The notes beneath the pieces are model-generated. The model searched no databases, was not told the origin of the DNA, and was given only the letters and a program-made list of their open reading frames with translations. From AWTP1-13 sp036280295 (lineage in GTDB: Bacteria > Pseudomonadota > Alphaproteobacteria > Rhizobiales > Hyphomicrobiaceae): a stretch of 5,553 nt of DNA. Location: contig DASURA010000419.1 in assembly GCA_036280295.1 (NCBI GenBank), forward strand, positions 1-5,553. Direction: 5' to 3'. How positions within the stretch are numbered: the stretch's first letter is position 1; each line of letters starts with the position of its first letter. The position numbers and the translations under genes were made by a program. Below, piece after piece: positions 1 through 5,234 of the stretch.

Positions 1-100
1 TTGTCCGACTCTTATTAGATGATACATGAGGGCGCGCTTTCGAGCGGCCAAGTGAGGCCACACGATGGCGCATTTTTCCAGAGCTTTGCGTGAGGCCCGC
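1..100. other. Leader upstream of purD, no supported gene
   Basis: The first 30 bases are less GC-rich than the rest of the window and contain TTGTCC (1-6) and a GATGATAC stretch (19-26), which could be part of a promoter, but no sigma70-like pair with normal 16-18 base spacing can be made. A 24-codon + strand frame (19-93) lacks a ribosome site and resembles nothing. On the - strand an ATG at 27 opens a frame running off the left edge, also without a ribosome site. I assign no gene here. Confidence 0.4.
90..95 (+). promoter_or_regulatory. Ribosome binding site for the preferred purD start
   Basis: GTGAGG lies 5 bases before the ATG at 101. The same hexamer occurs at 52-57, 7 bases before an in-frame ATG at 65, so spacing alone does not decide the start. 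The ATG at 101 is preferred because the protein then begins MNVLLIGSGGREHALAW, the usual beginning of PurD proteins, while the 65 start adds 12 residues (MAHFSRALREAR) that are not part of the fold. Confidence 0.55.
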
Positions 101-1384
101 ATGAACGTGCTTCTGATCGGCTCGGGCGGTCGCGAGCATGCCCTGGCGTGGGCAATCCTGGCGAGCCCCCTGCTCACCAAGCTCTACTGCACACCCGGCA
201 ATGCCGGCATCGCCGAGATTGCCGCCTGCGTGCCGCTCGATATCGCGGATCACGCTGCGGTGGTGCATTTCTGCCGCGAGCATCGGATCGAGCTGGTGGT
301 GGTCGGGCCGGAGGCGCCGCTGGTGGCGGGCCTGGCGGACGACCTGCAAGCCGCCGGCATCAAGGTCTTCGGCCCCTCCAGGGCAGCGGCACAGCTGGAA
401 GGCTCCAAGGGCTTCACCAAGGATTTCTGCGCCGAGCACGGCATTCCGACCGCAGCCTATGCACGCTTTACGGATCGCGCCGCCGCGCTCGCCCATGTTG
501 CGGGCAAGCCGCTGCCGATCGTGGTGAAGGCCGACGGGCTGGCTGCCGGCAAGGGCGTGACGGTCGCCGAGACTAGCGATGCCGCCGCTGCCGCGGTCGA
601 GGCGTGCTTCTCCGGCGTACTCGGTGATGACAGCGTGGTGATCGAGGAGTTCCTGGTGGGCGAGGAGGCGAGCTTCTTCGCCCTCGTCGACGGCAGCTAC
701 GCCCTCCCACTCGCTTCGGCGCAGGACCACAAGCGCGTCTTCGACGGCGACAACGGCCCCAACACCGGCGGCATGGGCGCCTACTCGCCGGCCCCGGTGA
801 TGACGCCGGCGATGGCTCAGCGCGCCATGGACGAGATCATCTGGCCGACGGTCCAAGGCATGGCCGCGCGGGGCATGCCCTACAAGGGCGTGCTCTACGC
901 CGGATTGATGATCACCCCGAGCGGGCCGAAGCTGATCGAGTACAACTGCCGATTCGGCGATCCCGAGACGCAGGTGCTGATGCTGCGCCTGAAATCGGAC
1001 CTGCTGCCGGCGCTGCTGGCGACCGCCGACGGCGTCCTCAAGAGCTTCGATCTGCGCTGGCACAACGATGCGGCGATTACGGTTGTCATGGCCGCGAACG
1101 GATATCCGGGCGAATATGCCAAGGGCAGCGAGATTCGCGGCCTTGAAGCAGCGCAGCAGGTGGAGGGCGTGGAGGTGTTCCACGCCGGCACCGCCAAGGC
1201 CGCCGATGGCCGCCTCATCGCCATCGGCGGTCGCGTGCTCAATGTATCGGCGCGCGGGCAGACGCTGCGTGAGGCGCACGATCGTGCCTATGCGGCGATC
1301 GCGCAGATCGACTGGCCGGGCGGGTTCTGCCGCTCCGACATTGGCTGGCGGGCGCTGCAGCGGGAGGAGGAGGGAGACGCGTGA
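101..1384 (+). CDS. purD: Phosphoribosylamine-glycine ligase (GAR synthetase)
   Basis: This enzyme joins 5-phosphoribosylamine to glycine using ATP to give glycinamide ribonucleotide, the second step of de novo purine synthesis, in the cytoplasm. From the start at 101 the protein has 427 residues, close to the 429 of E. coli PurD. Visible in order: the N-terminal domain opening with GSGGREHA (residues 7-14) and VVVGPEAPL (67-74); the ATP-grasp region with SKGFTKDF (102-109) and the nucleotide-binding stretch VVKADGLAAGKGV (141-153); GPNTGGMGAYSP (219-230); and the metal/ATP site EYNCRFGDPETQ (280-291). The C-terminal domain contains GGRVLNVSARG and ends in an acidic REEEGDA. All signature segments are intact. 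An alternative ATG at 65 would add 12 residues. The stop TGA (1382-1384) overlaps the GTG of the next gene, implying translational coupling. Identification is firm; only the start is in doubt. Confidence 0.97.
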   Translation: MNVLLIGSGGREHALAWAILASPLLTKLYCTPGNAGIAEIAACVPLDIADHAAVVHFCREHRIELVVVGPEAPLVAGLADDLQAAGIKVFGPSRAAAQLEGSKGFTKDFCAEHGIPTAAYARFTDRAAALAHVAGKPLPIVVKADGLAAGKGVTVAETSDAAAAAVEACFSGVLGDDSVVIEEFLVGEEASFFALVDGSYALPLASAQDHKRVFDGDNGPNTGGMGAYSPAPVMTPAMAQRAMDEIIWPTVQGMAARGMPYKGVLYAGLMITPSGPKLIEYNCRFGDPETQVLMLRLKSDLLPALLATADGVLKSFDLRWHNDAAITVVMAANGYPGEYAKGSEIRGLEAAQQVEGVEVFHAGTAKAADGRLIAIGGRVLNVSARGQTLREAHDRAYAAIAQIDWPGGFCRSDIGWRALQREEEGDA

Positions 1385-2295
1385 GCCAGATTGAGCTGCC
1401 TGACCTGTTTCCCGGCTTCGCCGAGCGCCGCATCGAGACCGCCGAGGGTGTTGAGATCTACCTGCGCACCGGCGGCTCCGGACCACCGCTGCTGCTGCTG
1501 CACGGCTACCCGCAGACGCACGTTATCTGGCACAAGATGGCTCCGGAGCTGGCCCGCCATTGCGCCCTGGTGATCCCGGACTTGCGCGGCTACGGCCGCA
1601 GCTCGGCGCCAATGGGGGATGAGGAGCACCAGACCTACTCCAAGCGGGCGATGGCGGAAGACTGCGTCACGCTGATGCGCGAACTCGGACATGCGCGCTT
1701 CATGGTGGCCGGCCATGACCGCGGCGGACGTGTGGCGTATCGCCTGGCGCTCGACCACCCCGAGGCGGTGGCCGCGTTGGTGCCTATCGATATCATCCCG
1801 ACGGCGGAGGTATGGCGCCGGATCACGGCGCAAAGCGCCGTGCGCGGCTACCACTGGCAGTTCCTTGCGCAGCCGTTCCCACTGCCCGAGACCCTGATCG
1901 GCAAGGCGCCGGATTATTACCTGGAGCACACGCTCAAGAGCTGGGCCGGCCCGCACGACCTGTCGCCGTTCGCCCCCGAGGCCCTGCTGCACTACCGTGC
2001 GCAGATGCACGAGGCATCGCGCGTGCACGCCTTCTGCGAGGACTACCGCGCCGGCGCCGGCATCGACCGCAAGCTCGACGAGGCCGACATGGCCGCAGGA
2101 CGCAAGATCGCCTGTCCAACGCTGGTCTTGCACAGCAGCTATCTGCCCGGCGACCCACCCGCCATCTGGCGCAACTGGTGCACCGACGTAACGGCCGACT
2201 TTGTAGACTCTGGGCACTTCCTGGTCGAGGAGAACCCGAAGGCTACGCTGGCGGCGTTGATACCGTTTCTGAGGTCGCAACGGGGGATGTCGTGA
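1381..2295 (+). CDS. Alpha/beta hydrolase, fluoroacetate/haloacetate dehalogenase type
   Basis: A 304-residue alpha/beta hydrolase without signal peptide, probably cytoplasmic. The oxyanion region is LLLLHGYPQTH (37-47), followed by DLRGYGRSSAP (67-77). The nucleophile elbow is GHDRGGR, with Asp113 in the place used by dehalogenases and epoxide hydrolases rather than Ser. The candidate acid is Asp137 (PIDIIP) and the catalytic His279 (DSGHF). Arg114 and Arg117 match the carboxylate-binding arginines of fluoroacetate dehalogenase, and His158, Trp159 (YHWQFLAQP) and Tyr222 (CEDYRAG) match its halide pocket. From memory, the Rhodopseudomonas enzyme has Asp110, Arg111, Arg114, Asp134, His155, Trp156, Tyr219 and His280, so seven of the eight sit at a constant offset of 3. 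The likely reaction is hydrolytic removal of halide from a haloacetate, but other small 2-substituted acids or epoxides are possible. The GTG start overlaps the purD stop (GTGA) and is preceded by AGGAGG (1365-1370) and GGAG (1373-1376). Confidence 0.88.
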   Translation: MSQIELPDLFPGFAERRIETAEGVEIYLRTGGSGPPLLLLHGYPQTHVIWHKMAPELARHCALVIPDLRGYGRSSAPMGDEEHQTYSKRAMAEDCVTLMRELGHARFMVAGHDRGGRVAYRLALDHPEAVAALVPIDIIPTAEVWRRITAQSAVRGYHWQFLAQPFPLPETLIGKAPDYYLEHTLKSWAGPHDLSPFAPEALLHYRAQMHEASRVHAFCEDYRAGAGIDRKLDEADMAAGRKIACPTLVLHSSYLPGDPPAIWRNWCTDVTADFVDSGHFLVEENPKATLAALIPFLRSQRGMS

Positions 2296-2303
2296 ATCCG
2301 CGA
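2294..2303 (+). repeat. Left copy of 10-base direct repeat GAATCCGCGA
   Basis: GAATCCGCGA begins inside the stop codon of the dehalogenase-like gene and recurs exactly at 2433-2442. The two copies bracket the REP-like inverted pair, as a target-site duplication would. This copy is also part of a small ATCCG-CGA-CGGAT hairpin (2296-2308) directly after the stop, which has no T-run and so is not a convincing terminator. Confidence 0.55.
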
Positions 2304-2332
2304 CGGATATGGCACGGCGCACGTTTCATCGT

Positions 2333-2433
2333 CCCCTCCCCCCTTGTGGGGGACGGACAGGGTGGAGGGAATTGCAGGACATCGAGCGTCGCGGTTCTCC
2401 GCACCCCTAACCCCTCCCCACAAGGGGGAGGGG
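2333..2433. repeat. REP-like inverted pair of C-rich/G-rich palindromes
   Basis: The left arm (2333-2351) and the reverse complement of the right arm (2416-2433) share the core CCCCTCCCCCTTGTGGGG, the left having one extra C. Similarity continues more loosely inward (GACGGACAGGGTG against AGGGGTTAGGGGTG). The whole block can fold into one long hairpin, and each half can also fold alone: the right half has a perfect 9-base stem, CCCCTCCCC (2411-2419) with GGGGAGGGG (2425-2433). Two imperfect palindromes facing each other are the layout of bacterial REP/BIME elements, and C-rich units around CCTTGTGGGG are, to my recollection, frequent between genes in proteobacteria. There is no T-run, so intrinsic termination is not supported. 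The right half ends 10 bases before the GTG at 2444 and supplies the purine-rich stretch closest to it. Confidence 0.75.
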
Positions 2434-2442
2434 AATCCGCGA
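2433..2442 (+). repeat. Right copy of 10-base direct repeat GAATCCGCGA
   Basis: This is the exact second copy of the sequence at 2294-2303. It starts at the last G of the palindromic block and ends two bases before the GTG of the first patatin gene. The GAGG at 2441-2444 could serve as a ribosome site for an alternative GTG at 2450. Confidence 0.55.
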
Positions 2443-2443
2443 G

Positions 2444-3388
2444 GTGGCTGTGAAGGCCGCCGCGAACAGACCGACCGTGGCGATTGCCCTGGGCGGCGGC
2501 GGGGCGCGTGGGCTGGCGCATATCCTGATGCTGGAAGTGCTGGACGAGATGGGCATCAAGCCCAAGCTCATTGTCGGCACCTCGATCGGCGCCATCTTCG
2601 GCGCCGCCTATGCCTCGGGGCTGTCGGCAAAGCTGATCCGGGCGCATGCGGAGGAGATGCTGGGCCGCCGCTTCAGCTTTGCCCAGAGCCTGATCGCGGC
2701 GCGGGCCGAGCCGGTGCTGAAGCTGCTCAGGATTTTGCCGATCCGGTCGTCGGTGCTGAGCCCGACGGTCCTGATGGAGCAGATCCTGCCCTCCAAGATC
2801 CCGGCCGACTTCACCGGCCTCGCCCTGCCGTTCAAGGCCGTGGCCACCGACTTCTACTCCCAGGAGCAGGTGGTGATCGACTCCGGCGACCTGAAGAGCG
2901 CCATCGCCGCCAGCATTGCCCTGCCGGCGCTGTTCTCGGGAGTCGTGCGCGACGGCCGCCTGCTGATGGACGGCGGCCTCGTCAACCCGCTGCCGTTCGA
3001 CCTCCTTGAAGGCGCCGCCGACATTACCGTCGCCGTCGATGTGACCGGCGCGTCAAGCAGCCACGGCAAGCGCCTGCAGCCGTCGGCGATCTCCGCGCTG
3101 GCCTCGTCATCGCAGATCCTGCAGCGCTCGATCGTGCGCGAGAAGCTGAAGACGAGCCGGCCCGACGTCTACATCGACGTCGACGTCGACCGCTTCCACG
3201 TGCTGGAGTTCCACCGCCTGAAGGACATCCTGGCCGCTGCCAAGCCGGCCAAGGAGCAGCTCCAGCGCCAGCTGGAGCGCGTGCTGTCGAGCCAGATGGC
3301 CGAGACCGTCACGGATGAGGCCACGGCACCGCCGCGCCGGCGCCGGCTCGCCGGCCTTCGGCGCCTTGCCCTGCGGCGTCCGGAATGA
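2444..3388 (+). CDS. Patatin-like phospholipase family protein (copy 1)
   Basis: A 314-residue patatin-fold serine hydrolase of the bacterial RssA-like type, expected to cleave acyl esters of lipids with a Ser-Asp dyad. Visible: the glycine-rich oxyanion loop LGGGGARGLAH (16-26); the nucleophile elbow GTSIG with Ser47; the AASIALPALF segment (155-164); and DGG with catalytic Asp176, followed by NPLPFDLL. All catalytic parts are present. There is no signal peptide or membrane segment, so a cytoplasmic or membrane-peripheral enzyme is likely. The last 18 residues (PPRRRRLAGLRRLALRR) are strongly basic and could bind acidic lipid surfaces; that is inference. Start: GTG 2444 gives MAVK, which parallels MAVK at the start of copy 2; GTG 2450 is possible, with GAGG 5 bases upstream. 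Substrate cannot be read from sequence. The stop overlaps the ATG of copy 2 (ATGA). Confidence 0.92.
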   Translation: MAVKAAANRPTVAIALGGGGARGLAHILMLEVLDEMGIKPKLIVGTSIGAIFGAAYASGLSAKLIRAHAEEMLGRRFSFAQSLIAARAEPVLKLLRILPIRSSVLSPTVLMEQILPSKIPADFTGLALPFKAVATDFYSQEQVVIDSGDLKSAIAASIALPALFSGVVRDGRLLMDGGLVNPLPFDLLEGAADITVAVDVTGASSSHGKRLQPSAISALASSSQILQRSIVREKLKTSRPDVYIDVDVDRFHVLEFHRLKDILAAAKPAKEQLQRQLERVLSSQMAETVTDEATAPPRRRRLAGLRRLALRRPE

Positions 3389-4299
3389 CGATGGCGGTCA
3401 AGACGGGGTCTGCCCCCGATCCGTCTGACGATCCTGACCGCGCTCCCTCTGGCCCCGTCTCGTCCACACCACGCATTGGCCTGGCGCTTGGCGGCGGGTC
3501 GGCGCGCGGGTTGGCACATATCGCCATCCTGGAGACGCTGGACGAGCTGGGGCTCAGGCCCGCGGTGATCGCCGGCACGTCGATGGGAGCCATCTGCGGA
3601 GGGCTGTACGCGACCGGCCTGCCGGCAGCCGAGATGCGCGCGCTGTTCCTCGCCGAGCTGCGCAGCCGGATCGCCTTTGCCCGACGCAATGCCGGCCGGC
3701 TGGCGGCGGGTGTCTCGTCGCTGTGGAGCCTGCGCCGGCCCGGCGCCATCGACATCGTCACGCTGTTCGAGATGCTGTTGCCCGGCGCCTTGCGCTGCGA
3801 TTTCTCGACACTGAAGATTCCGTTCATCGTCATCGCGGCGGATTTCTACGCCATCGAGCCGGTTCTGCTGGAGCGGGGGCCGCTGCTTCCGGCGATCGCT
3901 GCAAGCTGCGCACTGCCGCACTGGGCACGGCCGGTGGTGATCGATGGGCGGGTGCTGATCGACGGCGGCTATGTCAGCCCCGTGCCATTCGACGTGCTTC
4001 GCGGCAAGGCCGACGTGACCATCGCCGTTGACGCGATGAGCGACCCTCAGCGCCGGGGCGGTGCCAGCATGCCGGCACTGCCGCGACCGTCGCAGGCCCG
4101 ACGCGGATCGATGCAGCTGCTGTTCCATTCGGTCACGCGCGAGAAGCTCAAGGCTGCGCCACCCGATATATTGATTCGACCAGCGGTCGGGCGCTTTGCA
4201 TCGGGGGACTTTTTCAAGGTCGAGGAGATCCTGGCCGCAGCGGAAGGCGCCAAGGAGGAGCTGAAGCGCAAGCTTGCTGAGCAACTTGAAGGTCGCTGA
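3385..4299 (+). CDS. Patatin-like phospholipase family protein (copy 2)
   Basis: A second patatin-type hydrolase of 304 residues, paralogous to the one upstream. It has the oxyanion loop LGGGSARGLAH (35-45), the elbow GTSMG with Ser66, AASCALP (172-178) and DGG with Asp193, then SPVPFDVLRGKADVTIAVD. Residues 31-89 align without gaps to 12-70 of copy 1 with 34 of 59 identical by eye. Both proteins also share REKLK and a C-terminal ILAAA..AKE.L.R.L helix. Copy 2 has a longer Pro/Asp/Ser-rich lead of 30 residues before the first strand, and lacks the basic tail of copy 1. No signal peptide is visible. The ATG at 3385 overlaps the preceding TGA (ATGA); an ATG two codons on (3391) gives MAVK and has GGA at 3382-3384 upstream, so it may be the true start. 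Substrate is unknown. Confidence 0.91.
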   Translation: MTMAVKTGSAPDPSDDPDRAPSGPVSSTPRIGLALGGGSARGLAHIAILETLDELGLRPAVIAGTSMGAICGGLYATGLPAAEMRALFLAELRSRIAFARRNAGRLAAGVSSLWSLRRPGAIDIVTLFEMLLPGALRCDFSTLKIPFIVIAADFYAIEPVLLERGPLLPAIAASCALPHWARPVVIDGRVLIDGGYVSPVPFDVLRGKADVTIAVDAMSDPQRRGGASMPALPRPSQARRGSMQLLFHSVTREKLKAAPPDILIRPAVGRFASGDFFKVEEILAAAEGAKEELKRKLAEQLEGR

Positions 4300-4303
4300 G
4301 CCG

Positions 4304-4314
4304 GGGTCAGACCC
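4304..4314. repeat. Palindrome GGGTCAGACCC after patatin copy 2
   Basis: A 5-base inverted repeat around a central A, starting 4 bases after the stop at 4299. No T-run follows, so it is a weak terminator candidate at best. The 13 bases at 4302-4314 read on the other strand as GGGTCTGACCCCG, matching GGGTCTGCCCCCG at 3406-3418 near the start of the same gene at 12 of 13 positions. The rest of the gap to 4460 holds no gene or clear promoter that I can support. Confidence 0.4.
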
Positions 4315-4445
4315 GTGCGTACGTCGCGGCACCTATCCACAGCCCACCGCCGTGCCACACTATCGCTTCGGGTTGTCGTTACGCATTGTTCCCGGGCATC
4401 CGCAGCCGAGTCCCGCGCCCCAGTATTCCAGAATGGGCGCCGAGC

Positions 4446-4452
4446 AGGGGAG
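4446..4452 (+). promoter_or_regulatory. Ribosome binding site deciding the start at 4461
   Basis: AGGGGAG lies 8 bases before the GTG at 4461. The longer frame opens with a TTG at 4386 that has no purine-rich site before it, so this site argues for the shorter protein. Confidence 0.6.
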
Positions 4453-4460
4453 CCTACCCG

Positions 4461-5234
4461 GTGGCACAATACGCAATACAGGCCGCGACACAGGCTACAC
4501 GAGAGGCTACACCACAGGCCGAGCCCGATACGTTCCGCCTCGACGTCGACCTCGACCATGCGCGGCGCGAGGGCGACCGGGTGCGGGAGATGCTGGCCGC
4601 GCTGCGCCGTCGGCACGATCTCTCCCGCTACGAGTACACCAGGATTGTGCGCATCGTGCCGGGCGGCGACACCCACGCCCACCCGGTGCTGACGCTCGGC
4701 AACCGTTTCGCCTCCAGCGAGGACGAGTTGCTCTCCACCTACCTGCACGAGCAGATGCACTGGTACCTCTGGCACCTCGGCACGCCGGAGCAGGACATGG
4801 TGGCGCCATTCATGGACGAGCTGGTGCGGCGCTATCCGGACGCGCCGACAGCGCCTCCGGATGGTGCCTTCGGCTACGACGCCACTTATCTGCATCTTGT
4901 GGTCAACTGGTTGGAGATCGCAGCGACGGCGGAGTTCATAGGCCGCGAGCGGGCAGCAGCGGTTGCCAAGGCGCAGCGCAGCTACCGCTGGATCTACCGT
5001 ACCGTGCTGAACGACTGGGACCTGCTGGGCGATCTCTATGAGCGCCACGACATCGTGCCGATGCAGCCCGCCAGCGCCATCGTGCTCCGGCCCGCCCCCG
5101 ATCCCGAATTGACGGAGGCCAAGAAGCCGGCGCTCAACGGCGGCTCGCGAAAAACGCCTTCAGCAGCTGAGCGGAGCGCGTCTCCGCCAGTCCGCCGTAA
5201 AGCTCAGGCGCGTGGTGGCAGGAGGGCTGGCTGA
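4461..5234 (+). CDS. Hypothetical protein with HEQMH zinc-protease-like motif
   Basis: I do not recognise this family. From the GTG at 4461 it has 257 residues; a TTG at 4386 would give 282. The N-terminus is Ala/Thr/Gln-rich (QAATQATREATPQAE, encoded by two imperfect 12-base repeats at 4492-4515), followed by a charged segment, then TYLHEQMHWYLWH, in which HEQMH (residues 96-100) fits the HExxH zinc-binding pattern. About 50 residues on, YLHLVVNWLEI offers His145 or Glu152 as a possible third metal ligand. The middle is well mixed in composition and looks like a folded domain. From about residue 205 the tail is rich in Pro, Ala, Lys and Arg and looks disordered. There is no signal peptide or membrane segment. 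The final 101 bases overlap tadA on the other strand. Metal binding and peptidase activity are inference from the motif alone; it may be a non-peptidase metal protein. Confidence 0.72.
   Translation: MAQYAIQAATQATREATPQAEPDTFRLDVDLDHARREGDRVREMLAALRRRHDLSRYEYTRIVRIVPGGDTHAHPVLTLGNRFASSEDELLSTYLHEQMHWYLWHLGTPEQDMVAPFMDELVRRYPDAPTAPPDGAFGYDATYLHLVVNWLEIAATAEFIGRERAAAVAKAQRSYRWIYRTVLNDWDLLGDLYERHDIVPMQPASAIVLRPAPDPELTEAKKPALNGGSRKTPSAAERSASPPVRRKAQARGGRRAG

Noticed and set aside
19..93. 24-codon + strand frame ending 7 bases before the purD ATG at 101, considered as a leader peptide
   Set aside because: It has no ribosome site, no codon run suggesting attenuation and no hairpin or terminator after it.
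1288..2322. Long open frame on the - strand (344 codons) across the dehalogenase-like gene
   Set aside because: It is antisense to a gene with clear family motifs, is Arg/Gly/Val-rich without recognisable domains, and such frames are common in GC-rich DNA.
3176..3190. GACGTCGACGTCGAC tandem palindromic run
   Set aside because: It encodes the Asp-Val repeat in YIDVDVDRF of patatin copy 1 and is explained by codon bias; a similar CTCGACGTCGAC run at 4539-4550 encodes LDVD for the same reason.
3333..3372. GC-rich palindromic stretch (GCGCCGGCGCCGGC and neighbours) at the end of patatin copy 1, considered as a terminator
   Set aside because: It lies inside the coding region for the Arg-rich tail, has no T-run, and the next gene overlaps the stop, so termination here is unlikely.
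3169..4332. Long open frame on the - strand (387 codons) across patatin copy 2
   Set aside because: It mirrors codon use of the real gene, is low-complexity (Arg, Gly, Pro, Gln) and shows no motif; the + strand protein has intact catalytic residues.
4333..4341. CTATCCACA, one base off the DnaA box TTATCCACA
   Set aside because: It is a single isolated match with no other boxes, no AT-rich unwinding region and no replication genes nearby.
4274..5041. Alternative + strand frame covering most of the HEQMH gene
   Set aside because: It begins inside patatin copy 2 and its product is Arg/Gly/Pro/Ala low complexity; the frame carrying HEQMH has balanced composition and a good ribosome site.
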